Below, piece by piece: positions 1-11,614 of a stretch of 64,000 nt of DNA; position 1 is the stretch's first letter, and the number at the start of each line of letters is the position of its first letter. The notes beneath the pieces were generated by a model that was given only the letters and a program-made list of their open reading frames with translations, did not search any database and was not told the DNA's origin. The translations under genes and the position numbers were made by a program. The DNA lies in assembly GCA_029207755.1 (NCBI GenBank), contig JARCOQ010000226.1, positions 62,001-126,000 on the forward strand, in the 5' to 3' direction. The stretch is from Chamaea fasciata. Taxonomy: Eukaryota > Chordata > Aves > Passeriformes > Sylviidae.

Positions 1-241
1 CTCCCGGGCACCCCAGGGACACCCAGGGCCCCCCCAGGGACACCTACGGGACAGCCAGGGAACGCCAGGGACACCATGGGCACACCCAGGGACACCTAGG
101 GGACAGCCAGGGCACCCCCAGGGACACGTAGGGGACAGCCAGGGCACCCTAGGGACAGGCAGGGCACCCCCAGGGACACCTAGGGGACAGCCAGGGCCCC
201 CCCAGGGACACCTAGGGGACAGCCAGGGCACCCCAGGGACA
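1..241. repeat. Block copy of 2600-2840
   Basis: The run starts CTCCCGGGCACCCC, passes through the rare variants CCTACGGGACAG, GGAACGCC and ACACCATGGGCACACC, and ends in ACCCCAGGGACACC. The same series in the same order begins at 2600. Similarity stops near 241/2840, where AAGGGGACCCCC follows here and CAGGGCACCCC there. Confidence 0.88.
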
Positions 242-2599
242 CCAAGGGGACCCCCAGGGACACCTAGGGGACAGCCAGGGCACCCCCAGGGACACCTAGG
301 AGACAGCCAGGGCACCCCCAGAGACCCCTAGGGGACAGCCAGGGCACTCCCAGGGACACTCTGGGCGCCCACAGGGACACCTAGGGGACAGCCAGGGCAC
401 CCCAGGGACACCTAGGGGACAGCCAGGGCACCCCAGGGACACCCAGGGCACCCCCTGGGACACCAAGGGGAAGGCAGGACACCCCCAGGGACACCTAGGG
501 GACAGCCAGGGCACCCCCAGGGACATTTAGGGGACAGCTAGGGCACTCCAGGGACACCCAGGGCACCCCCAGGGACATTTAGGGGACAGCCAGGGCACTA
601 CAAGGACACCCAGGGCACCCCCAGGGACACCTAGGGGACAGCCAGGGCACCCCCAGGGACACCCAGGGAACCCCCAGGGACACCTAGGGGACAGGCAGGG
701 AACCCCCAGGGACACCTAGGGGACAGCCAGGGCACCCCCAGGGACACCCAAGGCACCCCCAGGGACACCAAGGGGACAGGCAGGGAACCCCCAGGGACAC
801 CTAGGGGATGGCCAGGGCCCCCCCAGGGACACCTAGGGGACAGGCAGGGCACCCCCAGGGCACCCCAGAGACACCCAGGGCACCCCCAGGGACACAAAGG
901 GGACAGCCAGAGCACCCCAGGGACACCTAGGGGACAGCCAGGGCACCACCAGGGACACCTAGGGGACAGCCAGGGCACCCCCAGGGACACCTAGGGGACA
1001 GCAAGGGCACCCCAGGGACACGCTGGGCGCCCCCAGGGACACCTAGGGGACAGCCAGGGCACCTCCAGGGACACCCAGGGCACCCCCAGGGACACCTAGG
1101 GGACAGGCAGGGCACTTCCAGAGACCCCTAGGGGACAGGCAGGGCACCCTAGGGACAGCCATGGCACCCCCAGGGACACCGAGGGGACAGGCAGGGAACC
1201 CTAGGGACAGCGAGGAAACCCCCAGAGACACCGAGGGCACAGCCAGGGCACTCTGGGGACAGGCAGGGCACCCCCAGGGACACCTAGGGGACAGGCATGG
1301 CATCCCCAGGGACACGTAGGGGACAGGCAGGGCACCCCCAGGGACACCTAGGGGACAGCCAGGGCCCCCCCAAGGACACCTAGGGGAAAAGCAGGGCACC
1401 CCCAGGGACACCGAGGGGACAGCCAGGGCACCCCCAGGGACACCTAGGGGACAGCCAGGGCACTCCAGGGACACACAGGGCACCCCCAGGGACATCTAGG
1501 GGAAGGCAGGACACCCTCAGTGACACCTAGGGGACAGTCAGGGCACCCCCAGGGACATTTAGGGGACAGCCAGGGCACTCCAGGGACACACAGGGCAGCC
1601 CCAGGGACAGGTAGGGGACAGCCAGGGCGTCCCCAGGGACACGCAGGGCAACCCCAGGGACACCTAGAGGACAGCCAGGGCACCGAAGGCACACCCACGG
1701 CACCCCCAGGGACACCTAGGGGACAGCCAGGGCACACCGAGGGACACCAGGGCACCCCCAGGGACACCTAGGGGACAGCCAGGGCACCCTAGGGACAGCC
1801 AGGGCACCCCCAGGGACACCAAGGGCACAGACAGGGCACCCTAGGGACACCAAGGGGACAGCCAGGGCACCCCCAGGGACACCTAGGGGACATCCAGTGC
1901 ACCCCAGGGACACCCAGGGCAACCCCAGGGACACCTAGAGGACAGACAGGGCACCCCAGGCACACCCACGGCACCCCCAGGGACACCTAGGGGACAGCCA
2001 GGGCACCCCGAGGGACACCAGGGCACCCCCAGGGACACCTAGGGGACAGCCAGGGCACCCCAGGGACAGCGAGGGCACCCCCAGGGACACCTAGGCGACC
2101 TCCAGGGACATCTAGGGGACAGCCAGGGCACCCCAGGGACAGCCAGGGCACCCCCAGGGACACCTAGGGGACAGCCAGGGCACCCCAGGGACAGCCAGGG
2201 CACCCCCAGGGACACCTAGGGGACAGCCAGGGCCCCCCCAGGGACACCTAGGGGACAGCCAGGGCACCCCAGGGACACCCAGGGCACCCCCAGGGACACC
2301 TAGGGGACAGCCAGGGCATCCCGAGGGACAGGGAGGGCACCTACAGGGACACCTAGGAGACAGCCAGGGCACGCCAGGGACACCCAAGGCACTCCCAGGG
2401 ACACCTAGGAGACAGCCAGGGCACGCCAGGGACACCCAGGGCACCCTCAGGGACACCTAGGGGAGAGCCAGGGCACCCCCAGGGACACTGAGGGGACAGC
2501 CAGGGCACCCCAGGGACACCTAGGGCACCGCCAGGGCACCCTAGGGACAGCCAGGGCAGCCCAGGGACACCCAGGGTACCCCAGGGACACTTAGGGGAC

Positions 2600-2840
2600 C
2601 TCCCGGGCACCCCAGGGACACCCAGGGCCCCCCCAGGGACACCTACGGGACAGCCAGGGAACGCCAGGGACACCATGGGCACACCCAGGGACACCTAGGG
2701 GACAGCCAGGGCACCCCCAGGGACACGTAGGGGACAGCCAGGGCACCCTAGGGACAGGCAGGGCACCCCCAGGGACACCTAGGGGACAGCCAGGGCCCCC
2801 CCAGGGACACCTAGGGGACAGCCAGGGCACCCCAGGGACA
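2600..2840. repeat. Block copy of 1-241
   Basis: Second copy of the 241-bp run with the CTACGGGACAG, GGAACGCC and CCATGGGCACACC variants. A similar run also occurs inside the displaced block near 22812 and 31043, so the series is an old component of the array. Confidence 0.88.
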
Positions 2841-3628
2841 CCCAGGGCACCCCCAGGGACACCGAGGAGACAGCCAGGGCACCCTAGGGACAGCCATGGC
2901 ACCCTAGGGACAGCCAGGGCACCCCCAGAGACACCGAGGGCACAGCCAGGGCACCCTAGGGACAGCCAGGGCACCCCCAGGGACACCTAAGGGAAAGGCA
3001 GGGCACCCCCAGTGACACTGACGGGACAGCCAGGGCACCCCCAGAGACCCCTAGGGGACAGCCAGGGACCTCCTAGGGACACTCTGGGCACCCCAAGGGA
3101 CACCTTGGGGTCAGCCAGGGCACCCCAGGGACACCCAGGGCACCCCCAGGGACACGGAGGGGACAGCTAGGGCACCCCCAGGGACACCTAGGGCAAGGCA
3201 GGACACCCCCAGGGACACCTAGGGGACAGGCATGGCACCTCCAGGGACAGCCAGGGTACCCCCAGGGACACCTAGGGACAGTCAGGGCACCCCAGGGACA
3301 CCTAGGGGACAGCCAGGGCACCCTAGGGACAGCCAGGGCACCCCGAGGGACACCTAAGTGACAGCCAGGGCACCCCAGGGATATCGAGGGACAGCCAGGA
3401 ACCTCCTGGGACAGCCAGCTCACCCCCACGGCCGCCTCCACCTCCAGGAGCTATCAAAACCCTCCTCAGGTTCTTTGATGCCTCAAATGGGCCGCCCAAA
3501 CCTCCCGAATACCCCCCAAAGCACCCAAAGCAGCCCCCAGGACGCTCCCCAGACCCCCCACAACCCAAAAACCCCCTCCACGACAACTCAGGACCCCCAG
3601 GATCCCCCCAAATCCGCGCCCCCCTCAC

Positions 3629-3698
3629 CCTGAGGTCCCGTTCTAGCCGCTCCACGTTGCGGACAGGCACCAGCTCATCAAGCCCCAAGCACCAACAC
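3629..3698 (-). other. Exon-like segment in spacer 1 (parent gene not recognised)
   Basis: Read on the minus strand, this 70-bp stretch is preceded by CAGTCCCGCAG (acceptor-like) and followed by GTGAGG (donor-like). One frame encodes CLGLDELVPVRNVERLERD, which looks like real protein rather than translated minisatellite. In this copy there are four C in AGCCCCAAG (plus strand), so translation from the first base of the segment meets TGA after VLVLGA. The protein-like frame is instead continuous with the upstream sequence. The E in RLERD comes from a change unique to this copy. I cannot name the gene. Either it is a decayed exon, or an exon of another phase. Confidence 0.35.
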
Positions 3699-3763
3699 CT
3701 GCGGGACTGGGATGGACTGAGAGCACTGGGAGGGTGACCAGAGAAACCTGGGATGGACAAAGA

Positions 3764-3792
3764 GTGGACTGGGATGAACTGGGATGAACTGG
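3764..3792. repeat. Decamer micro-repeat inside spacer 1
   Basis: GGACTGGGATGAACTGGGAT and following bases form three imperfect 10-bp steps of the type ACTGGGATGA. Related words (GACTGGGATGGACTG, CTGGGATGGAC) lie on both sides. Such decamers are what I would expect in introns of GC-rich bird genes, from general knowledge rather than from a search. All nine spacers carry them. Confidence 0.7.
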
Positions 3793-3910
3793 CAGTCGTG
3801 TGGGGGTCCATGGTGGCCACTCGGTGCCTTACTGGTCTATACTGGGATGGGTCGGATGGCCCCAGGGGAGGGGGTGAGGCCACAATGGTCCAGACTAGGA
3901 GGGGAGTCAC

Positions 3911-3956
3911 CATGGCGCCGGAGGCGGAGTCGAGGATACGAGCGAGGCAAGGACAC
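3911..3956 (-). other. Second exon-like segment in spacer 1
   Basis: On the minus strand this 46-bp stretch follows CCCCTAG (a repeat-derived acceptor-like site) and ends ...GCCATG before GTGACT, a possible donor. One frame reads CLARILDSASGAM. It lies 212 bp from the exon-like segment at 3629-3698, a plausible short intron. The same place carries CpG-rich sequence and CCATGG in good Kozak context on both strands (GGCGCCATGG on minus, GTCACCATGG on plus). It could therefore instead be a start codon region. Equivalent segments lie at the right end of every spacer. Low confidence that any is functional. Confidence 0.25.
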
Positions 3957-6900
3957 CTAGGGGACAGCCAGGGCAACGCAGGGACACCAGGGCCCCCCCA
4001 GGGACACCTAGGGGACAGCCAGGGAACCCCAGGGACACCCTGTGCACCCCCAGGGACACCTAGGGGACACCCAGGGCCCCCCCCGGGACACCTAGAGGAC
4101 AGCCAAGGCACCCTAGGGACAGCCAGGGCACCCCCAGGGACACCGAGGGCACAGCCAGGGCACCCCCAGGGACACCGAGATGACAGGCAGGGCACCCCCA
4201 GGGACACCTTGGGGACAGCCAGGGCACCCCAGGGACAGCCAGGGCACCCCCAGGGACACCTAGGGGACCTCCAGGGCACCCCCAGGGACACCCAGGGCAC
4301 CCCCAGGGCCACCCAGGGGACAGCAAGGGCACCCCAGGGACAGCGAGGGTACCCCCAGGGACACCCAGGGCACCCCCAGGGACACCTAGGGGACAGCCAG
4401 GGCACCCCCAGGGACACCCAGGGCACCCCCAGGGACACCTAGGGGACAGCCAGGGCACCCCCAGGGAAACCTAGGAGAGCGGCAGGGCACCCCCAGGGAC
4501 ACCTAGGGGACAGCCAGGGCACCCCAAGGGACACCTCGGTGACAGCCAGGGCACCCTAGGGACAGCCAGGGCACCCCCAGGGACCCCTAGGGCACAGCCA
4601 GGGCACCCCCAGGGACACCGAGATGACAGGCAGGGCACACCCAGGGACACCTTGGGGATAGCCAGGGCACCCCAGGGACAGCCAGGGCACTCCCAGGGAC
4701 ACTCTGGGCACCCACAAGGACACCTTGAAGACAGCCAGGGCACCTCAGGGACATCCAGGGCACCCCCAGGGACACGAAGGGGACAGCCAGGGCACCCCAG
4801 GGACACCTAGGGGACAGGCAGGGCACCCCCAGGGACACCCAGGGCACCCCCAACGACACTTAGGGGACAGGCAGGGCACCCCCAGGGACACTGACGAGAC
4901 AGCCAGGGCACCCCCAGGGACACCTAGGGGACAGCCAGGGCACCCCAGGGACACGCAGGGAACCCCCAGGGACACCTAGGGGAAAGCCAGGGCACCCGAG
5001 GGACACCTAGGGGAAGGCAGGACACCCCCTGGGACACGTAGGGGACAGGCAGGGCACCCCCAGGGACACCTAGGGGACAGCCAGGGCCCCCCCAAGGACA
5101 CCTAGGGGAAAAGCAGGGCACCCCCAGGGACACCGAGGGGACAGCCAGGGCACCCCCAGGGACACCGAGAGGACAGGCAGGGCACCCCCAGGGACACCTT
5201 GGGGACAGCCAGGGCACCCCAGGGACAGCCAGGGCACCCCCAGGGACACCTAGGGGACCTCCAGGGCACACCCAGGGACACCCAGGGCACCCCCAGGGCC
5301 ACCTAGGGAACAGCCAGGCACCCCAGGGACAGCGAGGGAACTCCCAGGGACACCCAGGGCACCCCCAGGGACACCTAGGGGACAGCCAGGGCACCCCCAG
5401 GGACACGAAGGAGAGAGTCAGAGCACCCCCAGGGACACCTAGGGGACAGCCAGGGCACCCCAAGGGACACCTAGGTGACAGCCAGGGCACCCTAGGGACA
5501 GCCAGGGCACCCCCAGGGACCCCTAGGGCACAGCCAGGGCACCCTAGGGACAGCCAGGGCACCCCCAGGGACACCAAGGGGACATCCAGAGCACCCCAGG
5601 GACAGCAAGGGCACCCCCAGGGACACCTAAGGAAAACCCTGGGCACCCCCAGGGACACCAAGGGGACCCCCAGGGACACCTAGGGGACAGGCAGGGCACC
5701 CCCAGGGACACTGACGGGACAGCCAGGGCACCCCCAGATACCCCTAGGGGACAGCCAGGGCACTCCCAGGGACACTTTGGGCACCCACAGGGACACCTTG
5801 GGGACAGCCAGGGCACACCAGGGACACCCAGGGCACCCCCAGGAACACCTAGGGGACCTCAAGGGCACCCCCAGGGACACCCAGGGCACCCCCAGGGCCA
5901 CCTAGGGGACAGCCAGGGCACCCCAGGGACAGCCAGGGCCCCCCCAGGGACACATAGGGGACACCCAGGGCACCCCAGGCACACCCAGGGCTCCCCCAGG
6001 GACACGTAGGGGACAGCCAGGGCACCCCCAGGGACACCGAGGTCACCCCCAGGGACACCTAGGGCACCCCCAGAGACACCGAGGGCACAGCCAGGGCACC
6101 CTAGGGACAGCCAGGGCACCCCCAGGGACACCTAGGGGACAGCCAGGGCACCCCCAGGGACACCTAGAAGACAGCCAGGGCAACACCAGGGACATTTAGG
6201 GGACAGCCAGGGAACCCCCAGGGACACCTAGGGGACAGCCAGGGCACTCCAGAGACAGACAGGGCACCCCCAGGGACACCTAGGGGAAAGCCAGGGCACC
6301 CAAGGGACAGCCAGGGTACCCCCAGGGACCCCTAGGGCACAACCAGGGCACCCTAGGGACAGCCAGGGCACCGCCAGGGACACCAAGGGGACATCCAGAG
6401 CACCCCAGGGACAGCCAGGGCACCCCCAGGGACACCTAAGGAACACCCTGGGCACCCCCAGGGACACCAAGGGGACCCCCAGGGACACCTAGGGGACAGG
6501 CAGGGCACCCCCAGGGACACTGACGGGACAGCCAGGGCACCCCCAGAGACCCCTAGGGGACAGCCAGGGCACTCCCAGGGACACTCTGGGCACCCACAGG
6601 GACACCTTGAAGACAGCCAGGGCACCTCAGGGACATCCAGGGCACCCCCAGGGACACCTAGGGAACAGCCAGGGCACCCTAGGGACAGCCAGGGCACCCC
6701 AGGGACACCTAGGGGACAGGCAGGGCACCCCCAGGGACACCCAGGGCACCCCCAACGACACTTAGGGGACAGGAAGGGCACCCCCAGGGACACTGACGAG
6801 ACAGCCAGGGCACCCCCAGGGACACCTAGGGGACAGCCAGGGCACCCCCAGGGACACGCAGGGAACCCCCAGGGACACCTAGGGGAAAGCCAGGGCACCC

Positions 6901-9900
6901 TAAGGACACCTAGGGGAAGGCAGGACACCCCCTGGGACAAGTAGGGGACAGGCAGGGCACCCCCAGGGACACCTAGGGGACAGCCAGGGCCCCCCCAAGG
7001 ACACCTAGGGGAAAAGCAGGGCACCCCCAGGGACACCGAGGGGACAGCCAGGGCACCCCCAGGGACACACAGGGGACAGCCAAGGCACCCTAGGGACAGC
7101 CAGGGCACCCCCAGGGACACCGAGGGCACAGCCAGGGCACCCCCATGGACACCGAGAGGACAGGCAGGGCACCCCCAGGGACACTTTGGCGACAGCCAGG
7201 GCACCCCAGGGACAGCCAGGGCACCCCCAGGGACACCTAGGGGACCTCAAGACCACCCCCAGGGACACCCAGGGCACCCCCAGGGCCACCCAGGGGACAG
7301 CCAGGGAACCCCAGGGACAGCGAGGGCACCCCCAGGGACACCCAGGACACCCCCAGGGACACCTAGGGGACAGCCAGGGCACCCCCAGGGACAGCCAGGG
7401 CACCCCCAGAGACACCTAGGGGACAGGCAGGGCACCCCCAGGGACACCTAGGGGAGAGGCAGGGCACCCCCAGGGACACCTAGGGGACAGCCAGGGCACC
7501 CCAAGGGACACCTAGGTGACAGCCAGGGCACCCTAGGGACAGCCAGGGCACCCCCAGGGACCCCTAGGGAACAGCCAGGGCACCCTAGGGACCGCAAGGG
7601 CACCCCCAGGGACACCCAGGGCACCCCCAGGGACACGAAGGGGACAGCCAGGGCACCCCAGGGACACCTAGGGGACAGGCAGGGTACCCCCAGGGACACC
7701 CAGGGCACCCCCAACGACACTTAGGGGACAGGCAGGGCACCCCCAGGGACACTGACGAGACAGCCAGGGCACCCCCAGGGACACCTAGGGGACAGCCAGG
7801 GCACCCCAGGGAAAAGCAGGGCACCCCCAGGGACACCTAGGGGAAAGCCAGGGCACCCGAGGGACACCTAGGGGAAGGCAGGACACCCCCTGGGACAAGT
7901 AGGGGACAGGCAGGGCACCCCCAGGGACACCTAGGGGACAGCCAGGGCCCCCCCAAGGACACCTAGGGGAAAAGCAGGGCACCCCCAGGGACACCGAGGG
8001 GACAGCCAGGGCACCCCCAGGGACACCTAGGGGACAGCCAAGGCACCCTAGGGACAGCCAGGGAACCCCCAGGGACACCGAGGGCACAGCCAGGGCACCC
8101 CCAGGGACACCGAGAGGACAGGCAGGGCACCCCCAGGGACACCCTGGCGACAGCCAGGGCACGCCAGGGACACCCAGGGCACCCCCAGGGCCACCCAGGG
8201 GACAGCAAGGGCACCCCAGGGACAGCGAGGGCACCCCCAGGGACACCCAGGGCACCCCCAGGGACACCTAGGGGACAGCCAGGGCACCCCCAGGGATACC
8301 CAGGGCACCCCCAGGGACACCTAGGGGAATGCCAGGGCACCCCCAGGGACACCTAGGGGAGAGGGAGGGCACCCCCAGGGACACCTAGGGGACAGCCAGG
8401 GCACCCCAAGGGACACCTAGGTGACAGCCAGGGCACCCAAGGGACAGCCAGGGTACCCCCAGGGACCCCTAGGGCACAACCAGGGCACCCTAGGGACAGC
8501 CAGGGCACCGCCAGGGACACCAAGGGGACATCCAGAGCACCCCAGGGACAGCCAGGGCACCCCCAGGGACACCTAAGGAACACCCTGGGCACCCCCAGGG
8601 ACACCAAGGGGACCCCCAGGGACACCTAGGGGACAGGCAGGGCACCCCCAGGGACACTGACGGGACAGCCAGGGCACCCCCAGAGACCCCTAGGGGACAG
8701 CCAGGGCACTTCTAGGGACACTTTGGGCACCCACAGGGACACCTTGGGACAGCCAGGGCACCCCAGGGACCGCCAGGGCCCCCCCAGGGACACATAGGAG
8801 ACAGCCAGGGCACCCCAGGCACACCCAGGGCTCTCCCAGGGACACCTAGGGGACAGCCAGGGCACCCCCAGGAACACCGAGGTCACCCCCAGGGACACCT
8901 AGGGCACCCCCAGAGACACCGAGAGCACAGCCAGGGCACCCTAGGGACAGCCAGGGCACCCCCAGGGAGACCTAGGGGACAGCCAGGGCACCCCCAGGGA
9001 AACCTAGAAGACAGCCAGGGCAACCCCAGGGACACCTAGGGGACAGCCAGGGCACCCCCACGGACACCTAGGGGACAGCCAGGGCACTCCAGAGACAGCC
9101 AGGGCACCCCCAGGGACACCTAGGGGACAGCCAGGGCACCCGAGGGACAGCCAGAGCACCCCCAGGGACACCAAGGGCACAGCCAGGGCACCCTAGGGAC
9201 AGCCAGGGCAACGCCAGGGACACCTAGGGGACAGCCAGGGCATCCCCAGGGACACCTAGGGGACAGACAGGGCACCCCCAGGGACACATAGGGGACAGCC
9301 AGGCCCCCCCCAGGGACAACTAGGGGACAGTCAGGGCACTCCAGGGACACCCAGGGCACCCGCAGGGACACCTAGGGGACAGCCAGGGCACCCTAAAGAC
9401 AGCCAGGGCACCCCCAGGGACACCTAGGGGACAGGCAGGGCACCCCCAGGGACACCGAGGGGAAAGCCAGGGCACCCCCAGGGACACCTAGGGGACAGCC
9501 AGGGCCCCCCCAGGGAAAACTAGGGGACAGCCAGGGCACTCCAGGGACACCCAGAGCACCCCCAGGGACACCTAGGGGACAGCCAGGGCACCCTAAAAAC
9601 AGCCAGGGCACCCCCAGGGACACCTAGGGGACAGGCAGGGCACCCCCAGGGACACCGAGGGGAAAGCCAGGGCACCCCCAGGGACACCTAGGGGAAGGCA
9701 GGACACCCCCAGGGACACCTAGGGGACAGCTAGGGCACCCCCAGGGACACCCAGAGCACCCCCAGGGACACCTAGGGAACAGCCAGGGCATCCCCAGGGA
9801 CACCCAGGGCACCCCCAGGGACACCTAGAGGACAGCCAGGGCACCCTAGGGACAGGCAGGGCACCCCCAGGGACACCAAGGGCACAGACAGAGCACCCTA

Positions 9901-11083
9901 GGGACACCAAGGGGACAGCCAGGGCACCCCCAGGGACAGCTAGGGGACAGGCAGGGCACCCCCAGAGACCCCTAGGGGACAGCCAGGGCCCCCCCAGGGA
10001 CACCCCGGGCACCCCCAGGGACACCTAGGGGACAGCCAGGGCGTCCCCAGGGAGACCCAGGGCAACCCCAGGGACACCTAGAGGACAGCCAGGGCACCCC
10101 AGGCACACCCACGGCACCCCCAGGGACACCTAGGGGACAGCCAGGGCACCTCGAGGGACACCAGGGCACCCCCAGGGACACCTAGGAGACAGCCAGGGCA
10201 CCCCAGGGACAGCGAGGGCACCCCCAGGGACACCTAGGCGACCTCCAGGGACATCTAGGGGACAGACAGGGCACCCCAGGGACAGCCAGGGCACCCCCAG
10301 GGACACCTAGGGGACAGCCAGGGCACCCCAGGGACAGCCAGGGCACCCCCAGGGACACCTAGGGGACAGCCAGGGCACCCCCAGGGACACCTAGGGGACA
10401 GCCAGGGCACCCTAGGGACAGGCAGGGCACCCCCAGGGACACCTAGGGGACAGCCAGGGCCCCCCCAGGGACACCTAGGGGACAGCCAGGGCACCCCAGG
10501 GACACCCAGGGCACCCCCAGGGACACCGAGGGGACAGCCAGGGCACCCTAGGGACAGCCATGGCAACCTAGGGACAGCCAGGGCACCCCCAGAGACACCG
10601 AGGGCACAGCCAGGGCACCCTAGGGACAGCCAGGGCACCCCCAGGGACACCTAAGGGACAGGCAGGGCACCCCCAGTGACTCTGACGGGACAGCCAGGGC
10701 ACCCCCAGAGACCCCTAGGGGACAGCCAGGGACCTCCTAGGGACACTCTGGGCACCCCAAGGGACACCTTGGGGTCAGCCAGGGCACCCCAGGGACACCC
10801 AGGGCACCCCCAGGGACACGGAGGGGACAGCTAGGGCACCCCCAGGGACACCTAGGGCAAGGCAGGACACCCCCAGGGACACCTAGGGGACAGGCATGGC
10901 ACCTCCAGGGACTGCCAGTGTACCCCCAGGGACACCTTGGGACAGTCAGGGCACCCCAGGGACACCTAGGGGACAGCCAGGGCACCCTAGGGACAGCCAG
11001 GGCACCCCGAGGGACACCTAAGTGACAGCCAGGGCACCCCAGGGACATCGAGGGACAGCCAGGAACCTCCTGGGACAGCCAGC
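3951..11083. repeat. Array segment between spacers 1 and 2
   Basis: Minisatellite without genes. It opens with the conserved right flank of the spacer (about 3951-4100: GGGCAACGCAGGG, ACACCAGGGCC, ACACCCTGTGCACC). A rare composite variant, GGAAGGCAGGACACCCCCT followed by GGGACA and GTAGGGG, occurs near 5021, 6921 and 7882 and serves as a landmark. The stretch from about 4470 to 10350 reappears with the same order of variants at about 24750-30610. The last 370 bases are the left flank of spacer 2. Confidence 0.9.
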
Positions 11084-11614
11084 TCACCCCCACGGCCGCC
11101 TCCACCTCCAGGAGCTATCAAAACCCTCCTCAGGTTCTTTGATGCCTCAAATGGGCCGCCCAAACCTCCCGAATACCCCCCAAAGCACCCAAAGCAGCCC
11201 CCAGGACGCTCCCCAGACCCCCCACAACCCAAAAACCCCCTCCACGACAACTCAGGACCCCCAGGATCCCCCCAAATCCGCGCCCCCCTCACCCTGAGGT
11301 CCCGTTTGAGCCGCTCCACGTTGCGGACAGGCACCAGCTCATCAAGCCCCAAGCACCAACACCTGCGGGACTGGGATGGACTGAGAGCACTGGGAGGGTG
11401 ACCAGAGAAACCTGGGATGGACAAAGAGTGGACTGGGATGAACTGGGATGAACTGGCAGGCGTGTGGGGGTCCATGGTGGCCACTCGGTGCCTTACTGGT
11501 CTATACTGGGATGGGTCGGATGGCCCCAGGGGAGGGGGTGAGGCCACAATGGTCCAGACTAGGAGGGGAGTCACCATGGCGCCGGAGGCGGAGTCGAGGA
11601 TACGAGCGAGGCAA
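11084..11614. repeat. Spacer copy 2 (531 bp)
   Basis: Lies exactly 7664 bases from copy 1 at both ends. It differs from copy 1 at a few sites: it has CGTTTGAGCC and GGCAGGCGTG, the majority forms, and GGACATCGAGG in the left flank. The minus strand is open across the whole spacer and into the array on both sides, giving a 402-codon frame (10987-12195). I regard that as incidental, because both ends are minisatellite. Confidence 0.95.
11293..11362 (-). other. Exon-like segment in spacer 2
   Basis: Four-C form. The protein-like frame reads LDELVPVRNVERLKRDL and is continuous with the decamer-repeat sequence upstream on the minus strand. Read from the acceptor-like CAG it meets TGA early. K replaces the E of copy 1. 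Confidence 0.35.

Larger units (their letters stand above)
1..3419. repeat. Array segment left of spacer 1
   Basis: Pure minisatellite with no gene. Bases 1-241 match 2600-2840 base for base as far as I could follow, so a block has been copied at an offset of 2599. From about 1700 onward the order of variants matches the array from about 21830. The final 370 bases (about 3050-3419) form the conserved left flank of every spacer. The flank is recognised by CCTCCTAGGGACACTCTGGG, then a CCTTGGGGTCAG variant, and later GGGACATCGAGG (GATATCGAGG in this copy). Confidence 0.9.
3420..3950. repeat. Spacer copy 1 (531 bp, non-repeat, gene-fragment-like)
   Basis: The repeat pattern breaks after GGGACAGCCAGCT and resumes at GGCAAGGACACCTAGG. 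Between them is sequence of ordinary complexity found nine times in this window. On the plus strand, in order: an acceptor-like tract ending CCACCTCCAG near 3447; a proline-rich GC-rich stretch; the exon-like segment of the minus strand (3629-3698); decamer repeats of the ACTGGGATGG type (about 3764-3792); and a CpG-rich end with CCATGG near 3910-3915. This copy is the most divergent. It alone has CGTTCTAGCC where the others have CGTTTGAGCC, and GGCAGTCGTG where the others have GGCAGGCGTG. Belongs to spacer group {1,2,3}. Confidence 0.95.
2710..6290. repeat. Block, left copy of the 7.7-kb-offset duplication
   Basis: Matches about 10375-14080, including the spacer and both flanks. The offset is 7664 through the spacer, 7737 at 4.5-5.3 kb and 7791 at 5.5-6.1 kb. 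The steps of 73 and 54 bp suggest gain of modules in the right copy. Similarity ends near 6290, where GGCACCCAAGGGACAGCC here faces GGCACCCGAGGGACAGCC and different following units. Confidence 0.85.
1700..10350. repeat. Large block, left copy of the 20.2-kb-offset duplication
   Basis: The order of rare variants, the spacer at 3420-3950 and the open-frame lengths all match about 21830-30610. The offset is about 20130 near 1.8 kb, 20210 near 3.1 kb, 20282 near 4.5 kb, and 20249-20252 from 5.9 to 10.2 kb. The changes in offset are small insertions or deletions, mostly whole modules. Similarity is patchy between about 1000 and 1700, with further matching from about 640 (a GGGGATGGCC variant near 806 and again near 21021). 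Confidence 0.85.

Noticed and set aside
3358..3633. Plus-strand 91-codon frame (ELSKPSSGSLMPQMG...) present in most spacers
   Set aside because: Begins in the array at a weak start and is a proline/threonine-rich reading of C-rich sequence. Nothing suggests selection. The acceptor-like CCACCTCCAG inside it is noted, but no matching donor was convincing.
3420..3950. Transposable element as the spacer
   Set aside because: No terminal inverted repeats, poly-A tail, target-site duplication or reverse-transcriptase-like frame is visible, and copies always keep orientation and flanks.
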